Source: Shewanella sp. Choline-02u-19 (GTDB taxonomy: Bacteria > Pseudomonadota > Gammaproteobacteria > Enterobacterales > Shewanellaceae). Taken from it: DNA of 64,000 nucleotides. Location: NCBI RefSeq assembly GCF_002836205.1, contig NZ_PJBE01000013.1, positions 1,240,001-1,304,000 of the forward strand, written 5' to 3'. Both the position numbers and the translations under genes were made by a program. Below the pieces are notes generated by a model, which was not told where the DNA came from, made no database searches, and saw only the letters and a list, made by a program, of their open reading frames with translations. This document shows positions 43,283 through 53,399 of this stretch, one piece after another (position 1 is the stretch's first letter; every line of letters begins with the position of its first letter).

Positions 43283-43978
43283 TCAGTCATTAAGCTGAAG
43301 CGTGAACCATTTCATCAGCTCATCTGAGTTAGCAAAGCAAATGTCAGTTGGCCAGGCATTAATATCATCGTTGGGCGCGATATAACCCCACGCTGCTAAG
43401 CCAGCTTGCATATTGGCTGCTCGAGCAGCAACCATGTCTCTTTCTGCATCGCCCAGATAAAGAATATGTTGGCAACTTACACCGATTTGCTGAGCCGCCA
43501 GTAGCATAGGGGCGGTATGAGGTTTTGAATAAAGTGTTGAATCGCCACTCACAATGGCAGGCATCTGTTTGTCTAGGCCTAATTTAATCAGCAGTGGCCG
43601 AGTAAAACGAGCAGGCTTATTGGTGACCACGCCGTAGGGAATATCATTAAGCTTTAACAAGCTAAGAAAAGGCCACAGCCCAGGGAATAAGTCACAGTTG
43701 TTACCATTAACCTTTTCATAATTCTCTAGCAGCGCCAATTGTACTTGTCGTTGAATATCATCATTGGCATTAGGAAGTGCAGCGCGAACCATGGCTAAGC
43801 TGCCATGAGATGCGTGATTACGCTGTTGACTTAAGGTGACTGTCGAGTAACCAAATTGGGTCAGGCTGATATTTAGCGCATCAACCATATCCGGAGCGGT
43901 GTCTGCAAGTGTGCCATCAAGATCAAAAAGCACCGCTTTAATGGCACGGTGCTTTGTAGAAGGGTTACTGTCAGTCAT
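43283..43978 (-). CDS. HAD-superfamily phosphatase, MupP-like (N-acetylmuramic acid 6-phosphate) or phosphoglycolate phosphatase-like
   Basis: A 231-residue HAD hydrolase of the Gph type: motif I VLFDLDGTLADTAPDM, motif II in GVVTNKPARF, Lys in YSKPHTAP, motif III LYLGDAERDMVAARAA. Phosphoglycolate phosphatase has the same fold, but a HAD gene directly downstream of ubiG is the position of mupP in Pseudomonas, where it dephosphorylates MurNAc-6-phosphate in a cell-wall recycling route. The 8-bp overlap with the ubiG end indicates cotranscription. Substrate identity is inference. Confidence 0.85.
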   Translation of the reverse strand: MTDSNPSTKHRAIKAVLFDLDGTLADTAPDMVDALNISLTQFGYSTVTLSQQRNHASHGSLAMVRAALPNANDDIQRQVQLALLENYEKVNGNNCDLFPGLWPFLSLLKLNDIPYGVVTNKPARFTRPLLIKLGLDKQMPAIVSGDSTLYSKPHTAPMLLAAQQIGVSCQHILYLGDAERDMVAARAANMQAGLAAWGYIAPNDDINAWPTDICFANSDELMKWFTLQLND

Positions 43979-44681
43979 TCTTTACTGTGGTAATCATATA
44001 ATTGACTTCTAAGCTTTTAGTATACTTAAACACATCCGTAATAGGGTTGTAGGTTATCCCTACGGCATCATTACAGATAAGCTCGGCGTTATCCGCAAGT
44101 GCAATGAGTTCAGAAGGCTTAATGAACTTTTTGTGGTCATGAGTGCCAACAGGTAACATTTTCAGCAAATATTCTGCGCCGAGGATTGTTTCGACATAAG
44201 CTCTCATATTTCTATTAATAGTAGAGAAGAAAACAAAGCCACCCGGTTTTACCATATCTGCGCAGGCTTGGATCACTGAGCTTGGATCGGGTACATGCTC
44301 GAGCATCTCCATACACGTAATGACATCATATTGTTGTCTGTGCTCATCGCGATGATTTTCTGCGGTGTTCTTTATATAGTTTACCGAGACACCCATTTCT
44401 AATGCATGTAAACGAGCGACGTCGAGTGGCTCATCACCCATATCTAAACCGGTCACGTTTGCGCCGATACGCGCCATGCTTTCAGACAAGATACCGCCAC
44501 CGCAACCAACATCAAGTACGTTCTTGCCAAAAATGCCACCAGCGGTTTGATCTATATAATTGAGGCGAAGTGGATTTAAATTGTGCAGAGGCTTGAATTC
44601 ACCGTTTAGATCCCACCAAGTGGCGGCCATTTTTTCAAATTTAGCAATCTCTTCAGGATCGACATTATGATTGTTTTGCAC
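43971..44681 (-). CDS. ubiG: ubiquinone biosynthesis O-methyltransferase UbiG
   Basis: SAM-dependent methyltransferase that carries out both O-methylations of ubiquinone synthesis. 236 residues: KFEKMAATWWDLNGEFKPLH near the N-terminus, SAM motif I NVLDVGCGGGILSESMAR, motif II region CMEMLEHVPDP and GGFVFFSTINRN. The start is GTG with GAGG 9 nt upstream. It is divergent from gyrA, as in E. coli, and overlaps the phosphatase gene. Confidence 0.96.
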   Translation of the reverse strand: MQNNHNVDPEEIAKFEKMAATWWDLNGEFKPLHNLNPLRLNYIDQTAGGIFGKNVLDVGCGGGILSESMARIGANVTGLDMGDEPLDVARLHALEMGVSVNYIKNTAENHRDEHRQQYDVITCMEMLEHVPDPSSVIQACADMVKPGGFVFFSTINRNMRAYVETILGAEYLLKMLPVGTHDHKKFIKPSELIALADNAELICNDAVGITYNPITDVFKYTKSLEVNYMITTVKND

Positions 44682-44973
44682 TATTAATTACCTCAGATCG
44701 ATTAATTCGTCTTTTGTGCTCATTATAATGATTAGTGCCAATAAACAAAGCGGATATCGCGTCGTTTCTCAGGAATCATTAAAAGTGACCAAAAAATACA
44801 CTTATGCCTTGATTTTAATCAATAGTATTGCCTATTACTTCATATAGTAAATGAATGCTGTATTGGGTCTAGCGCCGTCAAATAACTGTGTTAGAATGCC
44901 AAATCACGTTTTCAAGCATGACTATTCTTATCTGTAAGGATTGCGTGCTAAATTTCAAGGGATCGAGCGGTTT

Positions 44974-47673
44974 ATGACTGATCTGGCTTCATCTATAACA
45001 CCAATTAATATTGAAGACGAATTAAAAAATTCATACCTAGATTACGCCATGAGCGTAATTGTAGGACGGGCACTGCCCGATGTTCGTGATGGCTTAAAGC
45101 CTGTTCATCGCCGCGTATTGTTCGCCATGAGTGAATTGAAAAACGACTGGAACAAGCCTTATAAAAAGTCTGCTCGTGTCGTTGGTGACGTTATCGGTAA
45201 ATATCATCCACATGGTGATACAGCGGTATATGACACTATTGTTCGTCTGGCACAGCCATTCTCAATGAGATATCCACTTATCGATGGCCAAGGTAACTTT
45301 GGTTCTGTCGATGGTGATGCTGCGGCAGCAATGCGTTATACCGAAATCCGCATGGATAAAGTTGCGCATCAATTATTAGCGGATCTTGAAAAAGAGACTG
45401 TTGACTTTGTACCTAACTATGATGGTACTGAGTTTATTCCTGCTGTATTGCCTACGCGCATTCCTACGTTACTTGTTAACGGTTCATCAGGTATTGCGGT
45501 CGGTATGGCAACTAACATTCCACCTCATAATATGAGTGAAGTGATTGCAGGTTGTTTAGCGCTGATTGAAGATCCGGCTTTATCAATTGAACAGTTGATG
45601 GAGTACATTCCTGGTCCAGATTTCCCTACTGCAGCAATCATTAACGGTCGTAAAGGCATTATTGATGCTTATAACACGGGCCGTGGTCGCGCCATTATGC
45701 GTGCCCTTGCTGAAGTCGAAACCGAAGAGAATGGACGTGAGCGAATTATTGTTCATGAAATTCCTTATCAAGTTAACAAAGCGCGCTTAATCGAAAAGAT
45801 TGCAGAGCTTGTTAAAGATAAAAAGATTGAAGGCATTAGTGGCCTACGTGATGAGTCTGATAAAGACGGCATGCGTATTGTCATTGAGATCAAGCGTGGT
45901 GAAGTAGGCGAGGTTGTACTTAACAACCTATATGCTCAAACACAAATGCAGTGCTCTTTTGGTATCAATATGGTTGCGTTGACGAATGGTCAGCCAAAAC
46001 TATTTAACCTTAAAGAGATGCTAGAGTGCTTTATCCTTCACCGTCGTGAAGTGGTTACTCGTCGTACCGTATTTGAACTTCGTAAAGCACGTGAAAGAGC
46101 TCATCTTTTGGAAGCTCTCGCCGTTGCACTTGCAAACATTGACCCTATTATTGCGCTAATTAAAGCGTCACCTACTCCTGCTGAAGCCAAAGTTAAGCTG
46201 ATTGCACAGGGATGGGAGCTCGGTCATGTTAAAGGCATGCTCGAAAAGGCCGGTGATGATGCTGCTCGTCCTGAATGGTTAGAACCAGAATATGGTATCC
46301 GTGATGACAAGTATTATCTGACTGAGCAACAAGCACAAGCCATCCTTGAGCTACGTCTGCACCGTCTAACGGGTCTAGAACATGACAAGATCATTGCTGA
46401 ATATGAAGAGCTACTTGAAGTTATTGCAGCGCTACTTCTTATTCTAAGCAGCCCACAACGTCTGATGGAGATCATCACTGAAGAGCTTCATGAAGTATTA
46501 GAGAACTTTGGTGATAAACGCCGTACGGTTATCAATGCTAACGAAGTTGATATGAGTCTTGAAGATCTTATTAACGAAGAAGATGTTGTTGTTACGCTTT
46601 CTCATCTTGGTTATGCGAAATACCAAGTGTTAAGTGATTATCAAGCGCAGCGTCGTGGTGGTAAAGGTAAAGCAGCAACTAAAGTGAAGGACGAAGATTT
46701 CGTTGAAAAGCTTTTGGTTGCCAATACCCACGATACGATTTTATGCTTCTCAGATTTTGGTAAGATGTACTGGCTTAAGGTTTATCAATTACCACTAGCA
46801 AGCAGAACTGCTCGTGGTCGTCCAATTGTGAACCTGCTACCGTTATCAGAAGGTGAGCGCATCACTGCAATCTTGCCTGTACGTGAATACGCAGATGATA
46901 AGTACATTATCATGGCGACGTCACACGGTACGGTTAAGAAGACAGCGTTAACGGCATACAGCAATCCACGTGCTAACGGTATTATCGCGGTGAACCTTAA
47001 AGATGGCGATCAGTTAATTGGTGTAGATATTACCGATGGTAATGACGACATCATGCTGTTCTCTAATGAAGGTAAAGTGGTTCGCTTCAACGAGAAAGCG
47101 CGGAATGCAGAAACGGGTGAAGTTAAAATTGATCCGGAAACCGGCGAAGAGATTATCGCGTTACGTGCTATGGGGCGCACTGCTACCGGTGTTCGCGGTA
47201 TTAAACTTGAAGCAGGCCAGTCTGTTGTATCATTGATTGTACCTAAAGAAGATGGTGCGATTCTAACGGTGACAGAGAACGGTTACGGTAAACGAACTGC
47301 GTTATCTGAGTATCCGGCTAAGAGTCGTGGCACTAAAGGTGTGGTTTCAATTAAAGTCAGCGACCGTAATGGTGCTGTAGTTGGTGCTGTGCAAGTTGGC
47401 GACAATGATGAAATCATGTTGATTAGTGACAAAGGCACCTTAGTGCGTACTCCGGCTACTGGCGTATCAAGTATTGGTCGTAATACACAAGGTGTAACGA
47501 TTATCCGTACTGCTGATGACGAGAAAGTTGTTGGTCTCCAGCGTATTGATGAGATACAAGATGAAGATGTTGAGCTTGATGAAGAGGGAAACCCAATCAT
47601 CACTGAAGCGCTTGATACCGAGGCTACAACTGAAGCTCCAGCGACAGATGAGAAACCTGAAGACGACGCATAA
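44974..47673 (+). CDS. gyrA: DNA gyrase subunit A
   Basis: Breaks and rejoins DNA in the gyrase tetramer. 899 residues: winged-helix/tower domains with catalytic Tyr in AAMRYTEIRM, then a C-terminal six-bladed pinwheel with the GyrA box QRRGGKGK, and a very acidic C-terminal tail. The quinolone-determining region reads HPHGDTAVYDTIV: Thr at position 83 and Asp at 87 (E. coli numbering coincides). An in-frame TTG eleven codons upstream exists; the ATG at 44974 matches homologues (MTDLASSITPINIEDELK). A strong terminator follows. Confidence 0.97.
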   Translation: MTDLASSITPINIEDELKNSYLDYAMSVIVGRALPDVRDGLKPVHRRVLFAMSELKNDWNKPYKKSARVVGDVIGKYHPHGDTAVYDTIVRLAQPFSMRYPLIDGQGNFGSVDGDAAAAMRYTEIRMDKVAHQLLADLEKETVDFVPNYDGTEFIPAVLPTRIPTLLVNGSSGIAVGMATNIPPHNMSEVIAGCLALIEDPALSIEQLMEYIPGPDFPTAAIINGRKGIIDAYNTGRGRAIMRALAEVETEENGRERIIVHEIPYQVNKARLIEKIAELVKDKKIEGISGLRDESDKDGMRIVIEIKRGEVGEVVLNNLYAQTQMQCSFGINMVALTNGQPKLFNLKEMLECFILHRREVVTRRTVFELRKARERAHLLEALAVALANIDPIIALIKASPTPAEAKVKLIAQGWELGHVKGMLEKAGDDAARPEWLEPEYGIRDDKYYLTEQQAQAILELRLHRLTGLEHDKIIAEYEELLEVIAALLLILSSPQRLMEIITEELHEVLENFGDKRRTVINANEVDMSLEDLINEEDVVVTLSHLGYAKYQVLSDYQAQRRGGKGKAATKVKDEDFVEKLLVANTHDTILCFSDFGKMYWLKVYQLPLASRTARGRPIVNLLPLSEGERITAILPVREYADDKYIIMATSHGTVKKTALTAYSNPRANGIIAVNLKDGDQLIGVDITDGNDDIMLFSNEGKVVRFNEKARNAETGEVKIDPETGEEIIALRAMGRTATGVRGIKLEAGQSVVSLIVPKEDGAILTVTENGYGKRTALSEYPAKSRGTKGVVSIKVSDRNGAVVGAVQVGDNDEIMLISDKGTLVRTPATGVSSIGRNTQGVTIIRTADDEKVVGLQRIDEIQDEDVELDEEGNPIITEALDTEATTEAPATDEKPEDDA

Positions 47674-47692
47674 CGCGGTTGTTTAAGTCAAT

Positions 47693-47722
47693 AAAAAGGA
47701 TGCCAATTGGCATCCTTTTTTA
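47693..47722 (+). terminator. intrinsic terminator after gyrA
   Basis: Stem AAAAAGGATGCC / GGCATCCTTTTT with loop AATT, 20 bp past the gyrA stop. Confidence 0.93.
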
Positions 47723-47776
47723 GTTCTGTTGTTTATACATTTTGTTTAATACAATCAAGATGATTTATGGCCTGCA

Positions 47777-48922
47777 TTACTTTTGCTGTTTAAATACGTC
47801 GTGCCAAAAGGTAGCACTTAATTTTGCGATGACTCTAGACTCACCATTCAATAGCATCACCATGCCAATATTGAGCTCTGGTGAATAGGAAATTTCAGCG
47901 ACGTAACCTGCAACCCAACCCGCATGATAAATGAGTGGGCGACCGTCAAACTCATAAACTCGCCAACCTTTACCATAATGTGCATCATCAAGATAAGTCT
48001 TCCAATCTCGACGGCGGAGTTCTTTTGTGGTTTTAACCCCTGGTGTCGTTACATCTGCAATGACACCAGGAGATAACACCGAGGGTCTTTCTCCTAAGTT
48101 AGCGATTAGCCATTTGGACATATCCGTAATACTGGCGTTTACACCGACAGCAGGAGCCAGTTTGTAATAGTTAGCTTTAACTTTTACTTTTTTAAAACCT
48201 GACTTTGTCTTTACATGTGGCTCAGCTCTATTGCTTTCTTGTTTGAAAGCTTCAAAACCCACAGAGGCTGTGTTCATGTTTAATGGTCTAAATATTCGTT
48301 CATTGATGTAACTCTCATAGGTTTGTCCGCTTTTTTGTTCAATAGCGGCCTCGATGAATGAAAAAGCCACATTTTGATAGCTGTAACACACACCTGGTTT
48401 ACACATAGGTGTTAATTCAGAGAACTTACTAATAATTTTTTCTATGTTCACGTCAGCATTAACTAAGTTATCGTAGCTATTAGGCATTAACCCCGTGCTT
48501 TGGCCAATAATATGTCCTAAATTAATTTGCTTACTACCATTGGGATCCGCTAATGAAAAGGAGGGAAGGTAAGCGTTTATCGATTGCTTCCAATCCAATT
48601 TGTTTTCTTGAACCAACATACTCGCGAGAGAGCCAGCAAAGGTTTTTGATACTGATGCTAATCTAAATACGGTATTCGCATTAACGTTTAGTGAGCCTCC
48701 TTTACTGCGCTTCCCGTAGTAGCTGAGCTTTAATATCTTGTCGCCTTCGACAATAACAAATGCACCACCAGGCACTTTTCTCTTTTTTAATTGACTATGA
48801 AAACTCTGTTTGAACTTGTCTGATACCGTGTCAAATTGCGAGGCTTGTACTTGTTGAGTGTTTAGCAAGGCACTTAAAGATAATGAGATAGTGCCGAAGA
48901 AAAAGGCTGATTTTAAAAACAT
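47777..48922 (-). CDS. serine hydrolase of the beta-lactamase/transpeptidase-like family (class C type)
   Basis: A 381-residue exported protein: signal peptide MFLKSAFFFGTISLSLSALL with a cleavage near QVQA-S. Active-site motifs are Ser90-x-x-Lys93 in RLASVSKTFAG, Tyr-x-Asn in YSYQNVAF, and His-x-Gly in YHAGWVAGY (replacing KTG), as in COG1680 esterases and DD-peptidases. It is not a clear AmpC: the KTG box is missing. The role could be esterase, D-aminopeptidase or cell-wall hydrolysis. The frame extends 39 codons further upstream without signal-like sequence; the ATG at 48922 has GGA 8 nt before it. Confidence 0.85.
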   Translation of the reverse strand: MFLKSAFFFGTISLSLSALLNTQQVQASQFDTVSDKFKQSFHSQLKKRKVPGGAFVIVEGDKILKLSYYGKRSKGGSLNVNANTVFRLASVSKTFAGSLASMLVQENKLDWKQSINAYLPSFSLADPNGSKQINLGHIIGQSTGLMPNSYDNLVNADVNIEKIISKFSELTPMCKPGVCYSYQNVAFSFIEAAIEQKSGQTYESYINERIFRPLNMNTASVGFEAFKQESNRAEPHVKTKSGFKKVKVKANYYKLAPAVGVNASITDMSKWLIANLGERPSVLSPGVIADVTTPGVKTTKELRRRDWKTYLDDAHYGKGWRVYEFDGRPLIYHAGWVAGYVAEISYSPELNIGMVMLLNGESRVIAKLSATFWHDVFKQQK

Positions 48923-49359
48923 GTAAATATCCAGTTGACCATTTATTTGTGTTATTTCAATTAAAAGTGAGACTTCCATGAGCGCTGAGTAACAATTGAT
49001 AACGACTAAAATATTTAGGGGTATATTGCTAATATTCAAATTTTTATTAGTCGACTCAACATGTAAACTTAAGTCATCATTAAAGGAACTCAGCTAAATT
49101 TATCGTGCAAACGGTGTAAAACAGTACGATGAATAAGCAACAATGTTCACCTCCACACTCTTATATAAGATTACTATTGTTGTTCAAAAAGCAGGACTTT
49201 ACTAGTGATTACTGATTTTGTTTTAGCGTAAAATAACGGCCTATTTTTACTTGATGACTAATTTTTTTCTAACCACTAATCAGCTGTTAGTTACGATATA
49301 CTGTAGATTATTGTATATCCTATTAATGTGTTAGCTGAAAATGATATAAGGACAATGCT
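48923..49359. other. divergent intergenic region between the serine hydrolase gene and serC
   Basis: About 440 bp of A+T-rich sequence that should hold both promoters. No RNA gene, operator or repeat was recognised with confidence. Confidence 0.45.
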
Positions 49360-50451
49360 GTGAGCGCTATTTATAATTTCTGTGCCGGACCTGCGATGTT
49401 GCCTCAAGCTGTTATGCAAAAAGCACAACGAGAATTATTAGATTGGAACGGTATGGGCACTTCAGTGATGGAAATAAGCCATCGCAGTAAAGAGTTCATT
49501 GCATTAACGGAGCAAGCAGAAACAGATCTTCGAGCGGTAATGGATATCCCAGCAAATTATCATGTTCTTTTTATGCATGGTGGTGGACGAGGTCAGTTCT
49601 CTGCAGTCGTTAATAATTTTCTTGGTGAAGATGGGCGCGCTTTATATCTAGTCGATGGCAGTTGGTCTTCTGCGGCTGTTGATGAGGCAAAAAAACTCGC
49701 CGGCGACAGGAACATCGACACGATTAACATCGTCGAAAAATCTACCGGGAAAAATGCTGTAGTCTTACCTGATTTATCTCAAATCGATAAAGATTATCGG
49801 TATTTACATTATTGCCCTAATGAAACCGTCGATGGTATTGAAATTTTTGAACCATTAAACAGCCCATGGCCTGTGATTGCCGATATGTCTTCAAATATCT
49901 TATCGCGCAAAATTGACGTTAGCCAGTTTAGCCTCATCTATGCTGGCGCCCAGAAAAATATCGGTCCGTCAGGTTTAAGTATCGTTATTGTGCGTGACGA
50001 TATGCTGGCCCTACCTAGCTTACCGCAATCTTCAATCATGGATTATAAACTGGCCGTCAAACATGGATCTATGTATAACACCCCGCCAACATTTGCTTGG
50101 TATTTGGCTGCAGAGGTCTTTAGCTGGCTACAATCAAGCGGAGGTGTTGCCGCGATAGAAAAAATTAATATTGAAAAAGCAAAACTGCTTTATCAATGTA
50201 TTGATGAACTAGATTTTTATACCAGTGGTGTTGCAATTGAAAACCGCTCGCGCATGAATGTAACATTTCAATTGGTGAACACTGAACTTGATAGTGTGTT
50301 CCTTGAAGCCGCCAAAGATGCTGGTTTGGTCGCCCTAAAAGGCCACCGTAGTGTCGGTGGTATGCGAGCAAGCTTGTATAACGCTATGCCTTTAGAGGGC
50401 GTTATAGCACTTGTTGGTTTTATGCGAGAATTTGCAAAAAAGAATGCTTAA
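49360..50451 (+). CDS. serC: phosphoserine aminotransferase
   Basis: PLP enzyme of serine synthesis (3-phosphohydroxypyruvate to phosphoserine), also used in pyridoxal phosphate synthesis. 363 residues, starting MSAIYNFCAGPAMLP (GTG start, AAGGA 7 nt upstream). Landmarks: SHRSKEFI, HGGGRGQFSAV, PLP lysine in YAGAQKNIGPSGL, and the C-terminal KGHRSVGGMRASLYNAMP. In E. coli serC and aroA form an operon; here an oppositely oriented aminotransferase gene lies between them. Confidence 0.96.
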   Translation: MSAIYNFCAGPAMLPQAVMQKAQRELLDWNGMGTSVMEISHRSKEFIALTEQAETDLRAVMDIPANYHVLFMHGGGRGQFSAVVNNFLGEDGRALYLVDGSWSSAAVDEAKKLAGDRNIDTINIVEKSTGKNAVVLPDLSQIDKDYRYLHYCPNETVDGIEIFEPLNSPWPVIADMSSNILSRKIDVSQFSLIYAGAQKNIGPSGLSIVIVRDDMLALPSLPQSSIMDYKLAVKHGSMYNTPPTFAWYLAAEVFSWLQSSGGVAAIEKINIEKAKLLYQCIDELDFYTSGVAIENRSRMNVTFQLVNTELDSVFLEAAKDAGLVALKGHRSVGGMRASLYNAMPLEGVIALVGFMREFAKKNA

Positions 50452-50469
50452 GCTTATAAATTGAGTAAT

Positions 50470-50496
50470 AAAAAGCCGCTGAACAGCGGCTTTTTA
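50470..50496 (+). terminator. bidirectional terminator between serC and the aminotransferase gene
   Basis: Stem AAAAAGCCGCT / AGCGGCTTTTT with loop GAAC, 18 bp past the serC stop and 17 bp past the stop of the convergent gene. Confidence 0.93.
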
Positions 50497-50512
50497 TTGA
50501 GCTGGCTGACTG

Positions 50513-51703
50513 TTAAAGAATTTTTGCAATCGACTTTGCTAAGTAATCCACATTTCCAGTGCCGATTCCGGCGATGCTAATACGGCTTGAATCTACCATA
50601 TACACACTGTATTCGCTTTGAAGTTGTGCCACTTGCGCAGGCGTAATACCAAGGAAAGAGAACATCCCTTTTTGGTGAGTAATAAAGTCAAAGTTACGAG
50701 TAACGCCTATCTCTTTTAGCTTGTTAACCAGCATGATGCGATTGCCATTTATTCTATTGCGCATCACTGTTAATTCATCAAGCCACTCTTGCTTTAATTC
50801 TGCAGAACCTAAAATGGTTTCAACAATAGCTGCACCATGTGCTGGCGGCATTGAATAGATGCAACGGACGACATACAGCAACACTGAAAACGCAATATCA
50901 CTAGCTGCAGCGTTTTTACCTATGATAGAACAGGCACCAATACGTTCACGGTACAGGCCGAAGTTTTTAGAGCAAGAGCTACATAAAATCATGTTGTCTA
51001 CTCTGGCTGCCATTTTTCTAACGCCATATGCGTCTTCATCAACACCGTCACCAAAGCCTTGATAAGCCATATCAATTAACGGAGTGAAGCCTTGTTCAAC
51101 AGTCAGCTCAATAATGTCATCCCACTGCTGTTGATTCAGATCCATACCACTCGGGTTATGACAGCATGCGTGCAATAACACTACATCATCACTCCCCACT
51201 TGAGATAAAGCGGCTTTCATTTCATCGAACTTGAGTGATTTAGTCTCATAATCGTAATATGGGTAGGTCTTAACCGTGATGCCTGCCGCTTCAAATAAGC
51301 CAGTATGATTTGCCCAGGTTGGATCGCTAACCCACAGTACAGCGTTAGGATTACAACGTTTGATAAAGTCCGCCGCGACTCTTAAGGCGCCTGTGCCACC
51401 GGGGGTGGATACAGTGCGAACTCTATTGGCCATAATGGCAGGGTTTTCGGTGCCAAAAGCAAGCTCTGACATTAGGCGATTAAAATCAGCAGAACCGGTA
51501 GGGCCGATGTAAACTTTAGTTGACTCGGTGTCCAACCTGTACTTTTCAGCCTTTTTCACACAAGACAAAATAGGCGTGTGACCGGTCTCATCTTTGTACA
51601 CACCAACGCCTAAATCGACTTTCTGCACATTGTTGTCTTCTCGGTATTTTGTAAGCAGACCCAAAATCGGGTCTGCTGGCATAGCGGTCAGTTTGTTAAA
51701 CAT
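50513..51703 (-). CDS. aspartate/aromatic amino acid aminotransferase (AspC/TyrB family)
   Basis: A 396-residue fold-type I PLP aminotransferase of subgroup I-alpha: ADPILGLLTKYREDNNVQKVDLGVGVYKDE at the N-terminal side, HACCHNPSGMD, DMAYQGFGDG, PLP lysine in SCSKNFGLYRERIG, and the C-terminal substrate-arginine region SRISIAGI. Such enzymes act on aspartate or on tyrosine/phenylalanine; position near aroA does not decide between them, so no symbol is given. Single gene. Confidence 0.92.
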   Translation of the reverse strand: MFNKLTAMPADPILGLLTKYREDNNVQKVDLGVGVYKDETGHTPILSCVKKAEKYRLDTESTKVYIGPTGSADFNRLMSELAFGTENPAIMANRVRTVSTPGGTGALRVAADFIKRCNPNAVLWVSDPTWANHTGLFEAAGITVKTYPYYDYETKSLKFDEMKAALSQVGSDDVVLLHACCHNPSGMDLNQQQWDDIIELTVEQGFTPLIDMAYQGFGDGVDEDAYGVRKMAARVDNMILCSSCSKNFGLYRERIGACSIIGKNAAASDIAFSVLLYVVRCIYSMPPAHGAAIVETILGSAELKQEWLDELTVMRNRINGNRIMLVNKLKEIGVTRNFDFITHQKGMFSFLGITPAQVAQLQSEYSVYMVDSSRISIAGIGTGNVDYLAKSIAKIL

Positions 51704-52118
51704 AGCTCCATCTACCTCATGTTGATTAGCCTAATTGGCCCAATTTAATTATTATTTTTTGTTAAACCTAGGGTAACGTAAATTAGGGGGGAGTTAATAG
51801 CATTTGTGATTAATTGAATGTGGATTAAAAGTGGCAAAAAAACATTCCACTGTTCTAAGTTCAGCCTCAAGCGAGCTTATTTACCGTTATTAATGTTCAG
51901 TTTCACCCTCTTGAGTAACATTTAGCAGCTAAAGGGCATTTTTTAGCAGAAAAGTGTTGAATACTTCGCAGCAATCAGTAAATTTGTAACTACGAAGTTC
52001 AAACAATCGCTAAACCAGCTGTCATTTTGTCGTGGTGACATAAAAAGCTTTTAGCATGAACATCTACTGTTAACCCGCAGGTGAGTTTGACTCCTGCAGT
52101 CATATAAAGAAGTTATCA
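51704..52118. other. divergent intergenic region upstream of aroA
   Basis: About 415 bp between divergent genes. A small hairpin, GCAGG...CCTGC (about 52078-52100), sits just before the aroA start. No TyrR box, RNA gene or ORF with a ribosome site was recognised. Confidence 0.4.
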
Positions 52119-53399
52119 ATGAATCAATTACGTTTAGAGCCGATCGAACAAGTCAACGGGACTATTAATATCCCTGGATCTAAAAGCATTTCTAATCGCG
52201 CTTTATTGCTAGCAACGCTAGCTGAAGGGACCACGACATTAACAAATTTACTCGACTCTGATGATATTCGATATATGCTCGCATCGCTTAAACAGCTAGG
52301 TGTGAATTATCGTTTATCAAACAACAATACTGTTTGTGAACTTGACGGTATTGCGGGCACACTCAACAGTGAGAAAGCCCAAACTCTGTTTCTTGGCAAT
52401 GCAGGTACTGCAATGCGGCCTTTATGCGCCGCTTTGACGCTGGGTAACGGTGAGTTTACCTTGACGGGTGAACCGAGAATGGAAGAGCGACCTATTGGTG
52501 ACCTTGTTGATTCACTGCGCCAACTGGGAGCTGATGTTGCCTATTTGAAAAATGAAGGCTTTCCACCGTTAACCATCAATGCCACTGGGCTAAGGGGCGG
52601 TAACGTAGAGATAGCGGGGGATTTATCTAGTCAGTTTCTGACGGCGCTATTAATGGTCGCTCCTCTCGCGAAAGGCGACGTTAATATTCAAATTAAAGGC
52701 GAGCTAGTATCAAAGCCTTACATTGATATCACCTTAGCATTGATGGAACAGTTTGGTGTCAAAGTCACCAACAAGGATTATGCCTCTTTTGAAATTAAAA
52801 CCGGTCAGCGTTATATCTCACCTGGAAAAATTTTAGTCGAAGGTGATGCATCTTCAGCATCTTACTTTCTTGCGGCTGGCGCGATTAAAGGTGGCGAAGT
52901 TAAAGTCACCGGCGTGGGTAAGCTCAGTATTCAAGGCGACGTTAAGTTTGCCGATGTCCTCGCACAAATGGGCGCGGATATAGAGTGGGGCGATGACTAC
53001 ATTATAGCTCGAGGCTCTAAACTGAAGGCGGTTGATCTCGATATGAACCATATCCCGGATGCCGCGATGACAATAGCAACAGCGGCTTTGTTTGCTGAGG
53101 GAACGACCCATATCCGTAATATCTATAACTGGCGCATTAAAGAAACCGATCGTCTTGCTGCAATGGCGACAGAGCTGCGTAAAGTTGGCGCTATTGTCGA
53201 TGAAGGGCATGATTATATTAGTGTGACCCCACCAGCAAAGCTACAGACTGCTGATATTGACACTTATAATGACCACAGAATGGCGATGTGCTTTTCTATG
53301 TTGGCATTTGCCGATTGTGGTATCACCATTAACGAACCAGAGTGTACCTCTAAAACCTTTCCTGATTATTTTAATCAGTTTAAGGCCCTCGCTAAGTAG
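52119..53399 (+). CDS. aroA: 3-phosphoshikimate 1-carboxyvinyltransferase (EPSP synthase)
   Basis: Sixth step of the shikimate pathway; target of glyphosate. 426 residues with the two domain signatures: PGSKSISNRALLLA near the N-terminus and GNAGTAMRPLCAAL at about residue 93 (the glyphosate-sensitive class I type), plus the C-terminal RIKETDRLAAMATELRKVGA and YNDHRMAM. It starts a conserved block aroA-cmk-rpsA-ihfB. Confidence 0.97.
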   Translation: MNQLRLEPIEQVNGTINIPGSKSISNRALLLATLAEGTTTLTNLLDSDDIRYMLASLKQLGVNYRLSNNNTVCELDGIAGTLNSEKAQTLFLGNAGTAMRPLCAALTLGNGEFTLTGEPRMEERPIGDLVDSLRQLGADVAYLKNEGFPPLTINATGLRGGNVEIAGDLSSQFLTALLMVAPLAKGDVNIQIKGELVSKPYIDITLALMEQFGVKVTNKDYASFEIKTGQRYISPGKILVEGDASSASYFLAAGAIKGGEVKVTGVGKLSIQGDVKFADVLAQMGADIEWGDDYIIARGSKLKAVDLDMNHIPDAAMTIATAALFAEGTTHIRNIYNWRIKETDRLAAMATELRKVGAIVDEGHDYISVTPPAKLQTADIDTYNDHRMAMCFSMLAFADCGITINEPECTSKTFPDYFNQFKALAK

